Shown here: positions 1-9,643 of the stretch, piece after piece
Position numbering within the stretch: the first letter of the stretch is position 1
Layout of the letters: each line of letters begins with the position of its first letter
From: Rikenellaceae bacterium
Lineage (GTDB): Bacteria; Bacteroidota; Bacteroidia; Bacteroidales; UBA932
Length of the DNA stretch: 51,624 nt
Direction of reading: 5' to 3'
Assembly: GCA_900771005.1 (NCBI GenBank)
Contig: CAAGMI010000350.1
Location: forward strand, 1-51,624
Made by a program: the position numbers and the translations under genes
The notes under the pieces: generated by a model
Seen by the model: only the letters and a program-made list of their open reading frames with translations
Database searches by the model: none
Told to the model about the DNA's origin: nothing

Positions 1-1
1 G

Positions 2-1186
2 ACCCGCAATCTCTTCGCAGAATACGGATATCCTGAAGATGAGATCGAAGCAAGGCTTCAGTCTGTTTTTGATGACGTATTCCGCGGTCCGGACAAGGTC
101 TATTTTGAAGTCGGTGACTCTCTCGGCTACATCAGTGACGTCAAGAACCATGACGTCCGCACCGAGGGTATGTCATACGGACTTATGCTTGCCGTACAGT
201 TCGGTCAGAAGGATATCTTCGATCGTCTCTGGAGATGGAGCAAGACCTATATGCAGCATAAGGACGGCCCTATGAAGGGATACTTTGCTTGGAGTCTCAA
301 TACGGACGGAACTCACAGGGCAGAAGGCCCGGCCTCCGACGGAGAGCTTTATTTCATAACTTCTCTTCTCTTTGCATCCAACAGATGGGGGAATGACGGA
401 GATATCAATTACCTGGCTGAGGCTCAGTATATTCTGGACTGTGCATTCTCAAAGAACGGGGAAGGCGGTATCAGGAACTTCATAAATGAGGACAATCACC
501 TTATCGCTTTCACGCCTGACGGATTCGGAACAAACTACACGGATCCTTCATATCATCTTCCTGCATTCTATGAAGTCTGGGCGTTGTATGCAGAGGACGG
601 CAGGGCCGATTTCTATCTGCAGTGCGCAAAAGCCAGCCGCGAATATATGCACAAGAGCATCAATCCGCGTACTGGACTCAATCCGGACACCAACGGATTT
701 GACGGGCAGCCTATCAGTATGTTCGGCGGATTCGGCGGCCGGAACCGCAGGGCTCCGAAGCCTTCATTCAGATATGATTCGTGGAGAGTCCCTATGAATA
801 TGGCGCTTGACTATACCTGGTCCGGTGAGGACAAGGAGTGGAAGAGATGGTATGCAAACACTATCCAGAGATTTTTCTATTCGAAGGGCATTGATACTTT
901 CGTGGACCAGTACAGCACGGATGGAACTGACGTGGAGAATATTATGCCTGCAGGGAACGGAGAAATGCAGGTTCAGGCACTTCGCCATTCCGTAGGTCTT
1001 GTCGCAACCGTTGCGGCGGCTTCGCTTGCAGCTGACAATGATATCTCCAAAGAATTCGTGGACAGACTCTGGAACAGTAAGAACGTGCCTTATGAGGACG
1101 GATATTTCGATGCATATTATGACGGAATACTCAGACTCTTCGCGTTCATGCATTTGAGCGGACATTATGTTCCGATAACGAAGTAA
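2..1186 (+). CDS. GH8 family reducing-end xylose-releasing exo-oligoxylanase (5'-truncated by window edge)
   Basis: The reading frame is open from base 2, so the true start and any signal peptide lie outside the window; 394 residues are visible. The segment HDVRTEGMSYG (visible residue about 55 is the Glu) is the GH8 general-acid motif, ASDGELY (Asp about 113) is the conserved substrate-distorting Asp, and YDSWRVPMN (about 258-266) carries a candidate base Asp. The HDVRTEGMSYG context is typical of the Rex branch (EC 3.2.1.156), which removes xylose from the reducing end of short xylooligosaccharides, rather than of endo-cellulases. The next gene starts 4 nt after the stop, and GH3, GH43 and esterase genes follow, which fits periplasmic processing of xylooligosaccharides. 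An endo-acting GH8 xylanase remains possible. Confidence 0.85.
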   Translation, partial: TRNLFAEYGYPEDEIEARLQSVFDDVFRGPDKVYFEVGDSLGYISDVKNHDVRTEGMSYGLMLAVQFGQKDIFDRLWRWSKTYMQHKDGPMKGYFAWSLNTDGTHRAEGPASDGELYFITSLLFASNRWGNDGDINYLAEAQYILDCAFSKNGEGGIRNFINEDNHLIAFTPDGFGTNYTDPSYHLPAFYEVWALYAEDGRADFYLQCAKASREYMHKSINPRTGLNPDTNGFDGQPISMFGGFGGRNRRAPKPSFRYDSWRVPMNMALDYTWSGEDKEWKRWYANTIQRFFYSKGIDTFVDQYSTDGTDVENIMPAGNGEMQVQALRHSVGLVATVAAASLAADNDISKEFVDRLWNSKNVPYEDGYFDAYYDGILRLFAFMHLSGHYVPITK

Positions 1187-1190
1187 TTTT

Positions 1191-2234
1191 ATGATGAAAG
1201 GGTTCCGTTTTATCCCATTTATTGTTATTTTGCTGAACTTTAGCATAATCGGCTATGCTCAGCAGAAGGAGGATAGCGGAACCCTTTTATTTGAATCAAA
1301 GAACTTTGATTTCGGATTGATCAAGGAGTCCGACGGCCCTGTCAGCCATTCGTTCGCCTTTGTCAATACCAGCGGGCGGGATGTGTTCCTGGCCTATGTC
1401 ACACCGAGTTGTTCCTGCACTACCGCAAGCTACGATTCGGGGACAATCAAGCCCGGGGAAGCCGGGGAAATCACTGTTACCTATGATCCTGCAATGCTTC
1501 CGGGGCAGTTCCGGCAGAACGTGCTTGTCCGTTTGAGTGACAAGAGCATGGTAAGGCTGTTCGTTGAAGGGGTGGTGAAAGAAAGGGATAAGGGAATAGA
1601 TGAACAGTTCCCGTATTTCCTTTGCAAAGGGCTTCAGAGTACGGCGATAAAGGTCCGTTTCGGGTTCGTGGAGCAGGGGTCGGTGATGGAGAAAAGTTTT
1701 GCCATTGCAAACACGTCGGACCATGCTTTGTCCCTTGTCTGGAGCCTTGGTCATGAAGACAGGGATTTCAAGGTTATGATGCCGGCATCCCTGGCGCCGG
1801 GGGAGATCGGTACTGTTGTGCTTGGATATGATATCACTGCAGGCAGGACAGGGACGCTTGAAAATGAATTTACGGTATCCGTCGCCTCAAGCGCGGACTC
1901 GAAGCCGATAAAGTTGGAGGGCTTCGCAGTATATACGACACACGGAAGTGCGCACAGCGCATCTCTGCGTTTCGCTCCGACCATAGTGAAGTTCAAACGC
2001 TTCTCACGTAAGTCTGAAGTCGTTTTGTATAATGACGGGGATGAAGATCTCCGGATAATTGACATGGAAATATCTGACGGCATCAGTGTGGATGCCGGTG
2101 CAGGTGTGAAAATCCGTCCGGGCGGGAGCCTTCCTGTCAAGGTGCGCCGTACCCGTGGGACGGAGCCTTCGGGATGTATAAGGATATATACCAATGATCC
2201 CGTCAGGCCTATGCGTGAAATAATTGTTAAATAA
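1191..2234 (+). CDS. Secreted DUF1573-domain protein
   Basis: The 347-residue product begins with a hydrophobic signal peptide (about residues 1-23, ending near GYAQQ). It contains the DUF1573 hallmark around residues 60-95: a CSCTTASYD-type cysteine cluster followed by IKPGEAGEITVTYDP. A second and third immunoglobulin-like repeat seem to follow (about 115-235 and 260-347), giving an all-beta protein built like ASH/HYDIN domains. DUF1573 proteins are common in Bacteroidota and often sit near polysaccharide loci, but I know of no established biochemical role. It lies 4 nt after GH8 and 7 nt before GH3, so it is probably cotranscribed. Two adjacent ATG codons (1191 and 1194) are possible starts. 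Confidence 0.8.
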   Translation: MMKGFRFIPFIVILLNFSIIGYAQQKEDSGTLLFESKNFDFGLIKESDGPVSHSFAFVNTSGRDVFLAYVTPSCSCTTASYDSGTIKPGEAGEITVTYDPAMLPGQFRQNVLVRLSDKSMVRLFVEGVVKERDKGIDEQFPYFLCKGLQSTAIKVRFGFVEQGSVMEKSFAIANTSDHALSLVWSLGHEDRDFKVMMPASLAPGEIGTVVLGYDITAGRTGTLENEFTVSVASSADSKPIKLEGFAVYTTHGSAHSASLRFAPTIVKFKRFSRKSEVVLYNDGDEDLRIIDMEISDGISVDAGAGVKIRPGGSLPVKVRRTRGTEPSGCIRIYTNDPVRPMREIIVK

Positions 2235-2241
2235 ACATATA

Positions 2242-4842
2242 ATGAAAACACTGAAATCAATCGTTTGTGCATTGGTATGCACGCTTGCTCTTTCCTGCGG
2301 CAAGAAACAGCCTGCCGTAGAGTATGAGTATCCGTTCCAGAATCCTTATCTCTCAACCGAAGAGAGAGTGGACAATCTTATTTCTCTGCTTACCCTCGAG
2401 GAGAAGGTGAGTATGATGATCAACAGGTCCATGGCTGTCGAAAGGCTTGGCATCCCGGCTTACAACTGGTGGGGTGAGGCTTGTCACGGACTTATGGGTG
2501 TGAGTGACGTCACCGTGTTCCCGCAGTGTATCGGCCTTGCCGCTACCTTCGATGACGATGCGCAGCTTACCACTTACACGATGGTGTCAGACGAGGCGCG
2601 CGGAAGATATAATTCCCTTCCTCGTACAGGTGATATAGGACCATATGTTTCGGCTATCCCGAACCTTACCTTCTGGTGCCCTAACGTCAATATTTTCAGA
2701 GATCCGCGTTGGGGAAGAGGCCAGGAGACCTATGGCGAGGACCCATATCTTACTTCCAGAATGGGAGTAAACGTCGTTCGCGGAATGCAGGGCGATGATG
2801 ACGATTATTTCAAGACCCACGCCTGCGCAAAGCATTATGCAGTGCACAGCGGTCCGGAACCGCTCCGTCATCAGTTCAATGCCGTCGTTTCAGGCCGTGA
2901 CCTTTGGGAAACCTATCTTCCTGCATTCAAGGCATTGGTAGTGGAAGGAAACGTTCAGGAAGTCATGTGCGCATACAGTGCATATGAAGGTGAACCATGC
3001 TGTGCAAGCGGTACACTTCTTCAGGACATACTCCGTGACAAGTGGGGCTACGACGGGATCATCCTTTCAGACTGTGACGCCATTGATGATTTCTATGTTC
3101 CGGGACGTCATAACACACACGCTGATGCAGCTTCCGCCAGCGCTGACGCAGTCCTTCACGGTACGGACCTGGAGTGCGGCAAGAGCTACAAAGCCCTCGT
3201 TGAAAGTGTGGAAAAGGGTCTTATCAGGGAAAGCGACATCGATGCGGCTCTCCGTCACATCCTTACCGGACGTTTCACTCTCGGTCTTCTGGATCCAGAT
3301 GAACTGGTGCCATATTCAAATATACCTGGAGACGTTGTCGATTGCCAGGCTCACAGGGATCATGCCCTCAAACTGGCTCAGGAAGGTATTGTCATGCTCA
3401 AGAATGAAGGCGGTGTGCTTCCTCTGTCAAAAGACGTGAAGAAGATAGCAGTAGTCGGCCCTAACATCGATGACCTTGAAGTCATGCGCGGAAACTACAG
3501 CGGAACCCCTACTCATTTCGTTTCTATCCTCAAGGGTATCCAGGACAAACTTCCTGATGCTGAAATCTACTTCGAGAAGGGAAGCGAGATAGAGAATGAA
3601 TATATACAGTTCCCTAAGACCCAGCTCGTCACTTCAGAGGGCCAGCAGGGATTCAAGGCGGTATATTATGGAAATACAAACTTCGCAGGCACTCCTATCG
3701 TAACGACACACGTCGAGAACGTCAACTTCCAGACTGAAGGCGGTTATGGTTTCGGTGACGGCGTCCCGACCTCTGATTTCAGCGCTAAATACACTGGAAC
3801 CTTCGTTCCGGACTTTACAGGCAACCTCTGCTTCGAGGTAAGGTCAAACAACTGTGAGATACTTGTGGACGGCAAGAAGATAGGAACGGCTGATTTCAGC
3901 AGTTTCTTCCGCAGAGGGCCACAGAATGTAATCGCAATTGATGTTGAGGAAGGTCACAGCTATAATATCGAACTTCGCTTCGTAGCAAGCGGATTCGGTG
4001 GAAGGAGTATGATCTCTGCAAATCTTATACAGCGCAAACTGGCTGAATTCGATGAGCTTAAGGAGAAGGTTAAAGATGCCGACGCCATTATTTTTGCTGG
4101 AGGTATTTCTCCTACAGAAGAGGGTGAAGGACACGAAAGGTCAACAATCGAGCTCCCTGCAGTTCAGCAGAGGTTCCTCAAGGCTATGAAAGAGACCGGA
4201 AAACCGGTAATCTTCGTAAGCTGTTCCGGCAGTTGCATAGGTTTCGAGCAGGCTGATCCGTATTATGACGCTCTTCTTCAGGCCTGGTATTCAGGTCAGG
4301 AGGGAGGAACCGCCATCGCTGACATCATCTTCGGTGATGTAAACCCTTCAGGAAAGCTTCCTGTGACTTTCTACAAGTCAACTTCACAGCTTCCTGATTT
4401 CATGGATTACAGTATGGATAACCGCACATACAGGTACTTCAAGGGAGAGCCTATGTATGCATTCGGCTATGGTATGAGCTATTCTGAGTTCAGCTTCGGA
4501 AAGGCTAAACTGTCAAAGTCAAGCATCAAGGCTGGAAAGAGTGTGGATATCACCGTGCCTGTTACGAACAACAGCACAGTAGCGGGAGACGAAATCGTTC
4601 AGATATATGTGAAGAGTCTTGACAACCCTGACGCTCCTATCAAGGCGCTGAAGGCATACAAGAGAGTCAGTGTGGCTCCCGGGAAGACAGTTAAGGTCAA
4701 GCTGACTCTTGCTCCTGAGTCATTCGCGTACTATAGCGAGGAGGTTGATGACCTTGCTGTATTCGCAGGGAAATATCAGATCCTTTACGGCAACTCATCA
4801 CGTGACGAGGATCTTCAGGCCGTTGATTTCGAGGTGATTTAA
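2242..4842 (+). CDS. GH3 beta-xylosidase/beta-glucosidase lipoprotein with PA14 insertion
   Basis: I start the gene at ATG 2242 rather than an upstream TTG because it begins a clean lipoprotein signal, MKTLKSIVCALVCTLALSC with Cys at residue 19. The 866-residue protein has the GH3 barrel with nucleophile motif ILSDCDAIDD (Asp about 277). A PA14 domain (about 466-600) is inserted in the second GH3 domain, followed by EEGEGHERSTIELP (about 623), which contains conserved acidic residues of that domain, and a C-terminal fibronectin-III-like domain (about 773-860). SDCDAI-type GH3 enzymes in Bacteroidota are mostly exo-beta-1,4-xylosidases or glucosidases. Residues after the lipid Cys (GKKQPAVEYEY) do not form an obvious acidic surface-export tag, so a periplasm-facing location is likely. 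Exact sugar specificity is inferred from the xylan context. Confidence 0.88.
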   Translation: MKTLKSIVCALVCTLALSCGKKQPAVEYEYPFQNPYLSTEERVDNLISLLTLEEKVSMMINRSMAVERLGIPAYNWWGEACHGLMGVSDVTVFPQCIGLAATFDDDAQLTTYTMVSDEARGRYNSLPRTGDIGPYVSAIPNLTFWCPNVNIFRDPRWGRGQETYGEDPYLTSRMGVNVVRGMQGDDDDYFKTHACAKHYAVHSGPEPLRHQFNAVVSGRDLWETYLPAFKALVVEGNVQEVMCAYSAYEGEPCCASGTLLQDILRDKWGYDGIILSDCDAIDDFYVPGRHNTHADAASASADAVLHGTDLECGKSYKALVESVEKGLIRESDIDAALRHILTGRFTLGLLDPDELVPYSNIPGDVVDCQAHRDHALKLAQEGIVMLKNEGGVLPLSKDVKKIAVVGPNIDDLEVMRGNYSGTPTHFVSILKGIQDKLPDAEIYFEKGSEIENEYIQFPKTQLVTSEGQQGFKAVYYGNTNFAGTPIVTTHVENVNFQTEGGYGFGDGVPTSDFSAKYTGTFVPDFTGNLCFEVRSNNCEILVDGKKIGTADFSSFFRRGPQNVIAIDVEEGHSYNIELRFVASGFGGRSMISANLIQRKLAEFDELKEKVKDADAIIFAGGISPTEEGEGHERSTIELPAVQQRFLKAMKETGKPVIFVSCSGSCIGFEQADPYYDALLQAWYSGQEGGTAIADIIFGDVNPSGKLPVTFYKSTSQLPDFMDYSMDNRTYRYFKGEPMYAFGYGMSYSEFSFGKAKLSKSSIKAGKSVDITVPVTNNSTVAGDEIVQIYVKSLDNPDAPIKALKAYKRVSVAPGKTVKVKLTLAPESFAYYSEEVDDLAVFAGKYQILYGNSSRDEDLQAVDFEVI

Positions 4843-4878
4843 TGAAAGAAAACAAGTAACACATATAACACTAACATT

Positions 4879-5565
4879 ATGAAAAAAATCTTTCTGCTGA
4901 CTCTCAGCATGTTCCTTATGGGTGCATCCTGTTTCGCACAGTATGACAAGCCCGCACCTGCGCTTGACGAGTATTTCACTCCGTCCACAGCCGTGGCCAT
5001 CGCTCCGGATGCAAACGGTTTCGTGACAAGATGGACTCTGCTCGAGCCTGTTGCAAAACCTGAAATCAGGACAAATGCAATTTTTACCGACACTTACCTC
5101 AGAGGCGAATTCACGAAAACCTATTTCAAGGAACAGATGACAATACTCCCTAAGGACGGTCAGAAGACGAAAGTCGAAAAAACCAAGCTTCAGTGGCATT
5201 GCCTTGACAGCAAACACTATAATGTCAAACTTTACAGATTCGCTACAGGTCTTGGACTGCACCCTACGGAAGGGATTTTCTGGGCTGTCACTGTCATCAA
5301 CTGCCCGGAGGAAATGACGGTCAGAATGTCTGTAGGATCAAATTCCGGTTCAATGTGGTGGCTTGACGGACAGGAAGTTATACTTCTTTCCGGAGACAGA
5401 CGCATGGTCGTTGATGACTGCGTTTCCAAGGAGATCACTCTCAAACAGGGAAAGAACGTCATCCGCGGTGCCGTTATCAACGGCCCGGGAATGAGCGATT
5501 TCTGCGTCAGGTTCCTTGACAAGGAAGGCAAGCCTGTTACAAACTTCACAGTAACCAATAAATAA
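4879..5565 (+). CDS. Small secreted protein of unknown function, beta-sandwich-like
   Basis: The 228-residue product has a good signal peptide (MKKIFLLTLSMFLMGASCFAQ). I do not recognise a named family. The C-terminal half (about residues 120-225) reads like the jelly-roll domain appended to some glycosidases and esterases: FWAVTVINCPEEMTVRMSVG, then MWWLDGQEV, then GKNVIRGAVINGPG. The pattern of a small added group described as a change in 'WWLDGQEV' followed by an 'LKQGKN' turn is typical of galactose-binding-like folds that bind ligand or cap enzymes. It lies 36 nt after GH3 and 12 nt before a GH43. A carbohydrate-binding or accessory role is inference only; no catalytic triad is visible. 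Confidence 0.7.
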   Translation: MKKIFLLTLSMFLMGASCFAQYDKPAPALDEYFTPSTAVAIAPDANGFVTRWTLLEPVAKPEIRTNAIFTDTYLRGEFTKTYFKEQMTILPKDGQKTKVEKTKLQWHCLDSKHYNVKLYRFATGLGLHPTEGIFWAVTVINCPEEMTVRMSVGSNSGSMWWLDGQEVILLSGDRRMVVDDCVSKEITLKQGKNVIRGAVINGPGMSDFCVRFLDKEGKPVTNFTVTNK

Positions 5566-5577
5566 TATCAGAAGATT

Positions 5578-7035
5578 ATGACACACAGAATAGGCGCTTA
5601 CGCAATAGCAACGATACTTGCAGCCCTGATGGCTGGAACTATGAACGCTCAGGTGGGCAATGTATTCATTCACGATCCTTCAACTGTCGTAAAATGTGAC
5701 GGGAAGTATTATACCTTCGGCACAGGAAGTGGCGGACTCATATCAGAGGACGGTTGGACCTGGACTGACGGAGCTGTCAGGACAGGTGGCGGTGTCGCTC
5801 CGGACGTCGTGAAGATCGGTGACAGATATCTTGTTTCCTACAGTGCCGGTTTCCCTGGTACGGAAGGCCAGACAAGAGGAAACATCATCACTATGTGGAC
5901 CAAGACACTTGATCCTACATCTCCGGATTTCGGCTATTCAGAACCTCAGCTCGTGGCTTGGGCCGCTTCCGATGAAGATTGCTGGGCTATTGATCCCGCT
6001 TTCCTCCTTGATCCGAACACAGGCAGACTCTGGTGCTCATACGGTACATATTTCGGTGAAATCCGCATCGTTGAACTTGACCCTGCGACAGGCAAGAGAC
6101 TTGAGGGCAACGAGGCTGTCTCAATCGCTATCGACTGTGAGGCTACGGCACTTATGTATCGTGACGGATGGTACTACCTTCTTGGAACGCACGGAACCTG
6201 CTGTGACGGTGTGAATTCAACCTACAACATTGTTTGCGGGCGCTCCCGCAGCGTTACCGGACCATATGTGGATAATATGGGAAGAGATATGATGCAGGGC
6301 GGTGGAAAGATGGTCCTCTCTGCGGGTGACCGTCGTACAGGCCCTGGCCATTTCGGACTTTATGTTGAGGAAGAGGGCGTTGAGAAGATGTCCTGCCACT
6401 ATGAGGCCGATTATGAACTCAGCGGACGCAGCACGCTTGGGATCAGGTCCCTTATCTGGAAGAACGGTTGGCCTGTAGCCGCTGATTTCTTCAAGGAAGG
6501 AACTTACGAGATCGAGTCTGAGAGAAGGGGATATTCCCTCGAACTTGCAGTTGATTTCGTGAGAGCCCAGGGTGGTATGAGAATGTTCCGTCGCGGAGCG
6601 CAGGAACAGCCAAACGTTGTCCTTGCAGACCAGACTCTCGAAGATGTCATAGGTACATGGCCGGAAGGTGAGACAGAGATCAGGCTCGGTGACTATATGT
6701 TCCGTCCTCATCAGAAATGGACTGTGACCGCAGTTCCTGATGCAGGAGGATATCTCGGAGCTCCATACTACAAGATTGAGATTGCCGGAACGCACAGGGC
6801 ATTGGCAGCTACAGCTGATGCTGAGCTCGTTTCCGTTCCTGAGTTCACGGGTGCTCCTGAGCAGCTCTGGAGAATCGAACAGCTTGTGGACGGAACTTTC
6901 AGAATCCTTGCAAAGAGCGTCCCTGGACATGAGCAGGAACAGCTCGGACTTGTCTGCACAGGAGACAGTACGCTTTCTCTCGGAAAGTATGACTTCAATT
7001 CAGACAATTGCAAATGGAATTTCAGAGTGAGATAA
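5578..7035 (+). CDS. GH43 family glycosidase with C-terminal ricin-like domain
   Basis: The 485-residue secreted protein has a signal peptide ending near MNAQ. It shows the three GH43 catalytic carboxylates in order: HDPS (Asp 33, base), AIDPA (Asp 139, pKa modulator) and CEATA (Glu 188, acid). The five-bladed propeller occupies about residues 25-330; the rest includes a segment, LVDGTFRILAKSVPG to LSLGKYDFNSDNCKW, that looks like a ricin-type beta-trefoil. The overall look is closest to arabinan endo-1,5-arabinanase-like or arabinofuranosidase GH43 members, so arabinose or xylose side-chain removal is likely. Subfamily cannot be fixed here. It sits inside the GH3-GH9 gene run. Confidence 0.82.
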   Translation: MTHRIGAYAIATILAALMAGTMNAQVGNVFIHDPSTVVKCDGKYYTFGTGSGGLISEDGWTWTDGAVRTGGGVAPDVVKIGDRYLVSYSAGFPGTEGQTRGNIITMWTKTLDPTSPDFGYSEPQLVAWAASDEDCWAIDPAFLLDPNTGRLWCSYGTYFGEIRIVELDPATGKRLEGNEAVSIAIDCEATALMYRDGWYYLLGTHGTCCDGVNSTYNIVCGRSRSVTGPYVDNMGRDMMQGGGKMVLSAGDRRTGPGHFGLYVEEEGVEKMSCHYEADYELSGRSTLGIRSLIWKNGWPVAADFFKEGTYEIESERRGYSLELAVDFVRAQGGMRMFRRGAQEQPNVVLADQTLEDVIGTWPEGETEIRLGDYMFRPHQKWTVTAVPDAGGYLGAPYYKIEIAGTHRALAATADAELVSVPEFTGAPEQLWRIEQLVDGTFRILAKSVPGHEQEQLGLVCTGDSTLSLGKYDFNSDNCKWNFRVR

Positions 7036-7054
7036 TCAATAACCCGAATATAAA

Positions 7055-9643
7055 ATGAAGACCAAATTGACTTTTGCTTTTGCAGCGGCTCTTCTGCTTG
7101 CATCAGCTTCGGTTTCGACAGCTCAGACACTTAAATTGAATGATCTTGAGTATTTCGAGGCGAGGGGTACCAACGTGCTGGTATACAGTAATATCTATAA
7201 CGGCGGCTTCTGCGATGAGAAACTTGCCGGCCTGGAAATCATCCAGAGAGGCGAGAGGATCAGCACAGGCGGTGGTGTCCGCCTGATGAATACCCCTGAG
7301 CAGTGGGATATTTACGGTGAAATGACTGACAGGACCGTGAACAGAGAGGAGAACTATATCGAAGTAACCCTTGATTACAAGGAGTTCTTTGACTTCATCT
7401 CAAAGGTCCGCGTGACCCCTAAGGATAAAGGATGTCTTGTACAGGTGTTCCTTGACAAGCCTGTTCCTGAGAATCTTGTAGGCAAGGCCGGATTCAACCT
7501 TGAGTTCTTCCCTGCTTCATATTTCGGAAAGACTTATCTTGTGGACGGTGCCGGACGCATCCTTCCGAAGTATCCTCAGCATGACACGGAGGTTCATCCT
7601 GTATCGGAGAAGATCCCTCAGTATTTCGGAGAATCGACGTTTGACGACAGGGGACGCGGCGAGTTCCTCGTTGCACAGCCTATGGCTACAGGTCATCAGA
7701 TCGTGCTTGCACCTGAAGACAGTGATCTCCGTGTGGGTATTACTTCGGACGAGCCTGTCAGCATATATGACGGACGCCATCTCGCCCAGAACGGTACTTT
7801 CGTAGTACGTTCAATCCTTCCTGCCGGAAAGACCGGGAAGGTGCTCGAATGGTATGTTGAGCCTAGCGCCGATCCTCAGTGGGTCAGAAAGCCTAATATC
7901 GGCTTCTCTCAGGTCGGTTATACTCCTGCACAGAAGAAGGTGGCTGTAGTTGAACTCGACAAGAACGATACTCCTTCTGCAACGGCAAAGATACTTCGTG
8001 TCAATTCCGACGGAAGCAAGAGCGTTGTACTCGAGCCTGTAGCAGAGACCTGGGGCGTATTCTACAACCGTTACAACTACGTGAAGATTGACTTCTCAGA
8101 CCTCAAGGAGGACGGACTGTACTGCATAGAATACAATGGTGTGCAGACAAATGCATTCCCTATCGACAGGAACGTTTACAGTGACAAGTGGCATGCTTCA
8201 ATGGACGTGTCCCTGGTAGTGAACATGGACCATATGATGGTAAACGAGGCATACCGTGTATGGCACGGAGCTGCAAATATGGATGATGCCCTTCAGGCAC
8301 CTCTCAATGTCAAACTCCACGACGGATATACCCAGCTTGACGTAACCAATACCAAGTACCAGCCTCTGGAGCATATCCCGGGACTTGCTTGCGGCGGTTG
8401 GTATGATGCAGGTGACTTCGATATCCAGGCCAATTCAGTAGTGAATACTACTCTCGATCTGGCTTCTCTGTGGAGAATGTTCAGGCCAGAAAGAGATATG
8501 ACCTTCATTGATGAGAACACCAAGTTTGCTGACATCCACCGTCCGGACGGAATTCCTGACGTAGTACAGCAGATTATGCACGGTACCATCAATATCAATG
8601 CACAGATTGAGAATATCGGTTATGTGGCACAGGTTATCGGTCAGCCTAATATGCATCAGTACCACCATCTTGGAGATGCCCTCACGCTTACTGACGGATA
8701 TATCTATGATCCGTCACTGGCTCCTTACGAGGTGAAGGACGGACGCTCCGGAACCTATGATGACAGACTTGTGTTCACAAGCCGCTTCAGCCCTGCAGGC
8801 ACAATGACATCGATAGAGGCACTTGCTTCAGCATATCCTGCACTTAAGGAATATTTCCCGGAAGAGGCTGAAAGGTCACTGAAGAATGCAATCGCAATGT
8901 GGGATAAGTATTATGAGGCTGCGGCTCCTGCCGAGAATCTCAATGCGAACTTCAGGAGAGCATTCGGTGACGGACGCATAAGTGCAGCCATCGCTCTGTA
9001 CGAGGCTACAGGAGACAAGAGATTCAAGGATTTCTATATGCCTCTTATCCTCAAGCAGATCAACCCTGCCGGAGCAAGCGGTTTCGGCGGATACGGCGGA
9101 GGCACAGCTCCATATTTCAACCTTGCGAATGTCCTGCGCGTTTACGACCAGCTTGACAAGAAGTCGAAGAAGGTTGTCGACAACGCAATTCCGGAATATG
9201 TCGAGAATCTCAAGAAGAACGGTAGCGAGAACCCTTACGGAGTGACTATCCAGGGCTCAGGGTGGGCCGGAAATACGCAGATCATCGGCGCATCATTCAA
9301 CGGATACCTTATCTGGAAGCGTTTCCCTGATCTGATTGATCCGGAACTCGTGCTCAGAGGTCTCAACTACCTCTATGGATGCCATCCGTACAGCAACGTG
9401 TCATTCATCCTCGGTGTCGGCGTAAATACCAAGAAGGTTGCTTATGGAAACACCCGTGCTGACTATACTACAATTCCAGGCGGTGTGGTTCCGGGTCTTC
9501 TTGTAAAGAATCCTGATTTTATGGAGAACAAGGATGACTATCCTTTCCTCTGGGGAGAGAACGAATGCTGCATAAATTCAATCGCTAACTATGTAATGCT
9601 TAATCTTGCAGCTCAGGAAATAGTACAGACTCTTAATAAATAA
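7055..9643 (+). CDS. GH9 family glycoside hydrolase with N-terminal Ig-like domain
   Basis: The 862-residue product has a signal peptide (cleavage near STAQ), an unassigned N-terminal beta-rich region (about 25-275), and a CelD-N immunoglobulin-like domain (about 280-375, beginning NIGFSQVGYTPAQKK). The GH9 (alpha/alpha)6 barrel follows. GGWYDAGDFD (Asp 451 and Asp 454) is the GH9 base motif, and GENECC near the C terminus (Glu 837) matches the catalytic acid position. GH9 enzymes are inverting beta-1,4-glucanases or exo-glucosidases, and they also occur in Bacteroides xyloglucan loci. Its presence among xylan enzymes suggests a mixed hemicellulose substrate such as xyloglucan or a mixed-linkage glucan. 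The stop overlaps the next start by one base (TAATG). Confidence 0.85.
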   Translation: MKTKLTFAFAAALLLASASVSTAQTLKLNDLEYFEARGTNVLVYSNIYNGGFCDEKLAGLEIIQRGERISTGGGVRLMNTPEQWDIYGEMTDRTVNREENYIEVTLDYKEFFDFISKVRVTPKDKGCLVQVFLDKPVPENLVGKAGFNLEFFPASYFGKTYLVDGAGRILPKYPQHDTEVHPVSEKIPQYFGESTFDDRGRGEFLVAQPMATGHQIVLAPEDSDLRVGITSDEPVSIYDGRHLAQNGTFVVRSILPAGKTGKVLEWYVEPSADPQWVRKPNIGFSQVGYTPAQKKVAVVELDKNDTPSATAKILRVNSDGSKSVVLEPVAETWGVFYNRYNYVKIDFSDLKEDGLYCIEYNGVQTNAFPIDRNVYSDKWHASMDVSLVVNMDHMMVNEAYRVWHGAANMDDALQAPLNVKLHDGYTQLDVTNTKYQPLEHIPGLACGGWYDAGDFDIQANSVVNTTLDLASLWRMFRPERDMTFIDENTKFADIHRPDGIPDVVQQIMHGTININAQIENIGYVAQVIGQPNMHQYHHLGDALTLTDGYIYDPSLAPYEVKDGRSGTYDDRLVFTSRFSPAGTMTSIEALASAYPALKEYFPEEAERSLKNAIAMWDKYYEAAAPAENLNANFRRAFGDGRISAAIALYEATGDKRFKDFYMPLILKQINPAGASGFGGYGGGTAPYFNLANVLRVYDQLDKKSKKVVDNAIPEYVENLKKNGSENPYGVTIQGSGWAGNTQIIGASFNGYLIWKRFPDLIDPELVLRGLNYLYGCHPYSNVSFILGVGVNTKKVAYGNTRADYTTIPGGVVPGLLVKNPDFMENKDDYPFLWGENECCINSIANYVMLNLAAQEIVQTLNK

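Noticed and set aside
764..1246. Antisense frame over GH8
   Set aside because: It mirrors a well-supported coding gene and lacks start and family signals; many similar antisense frames in the window were rejected for the same reason.
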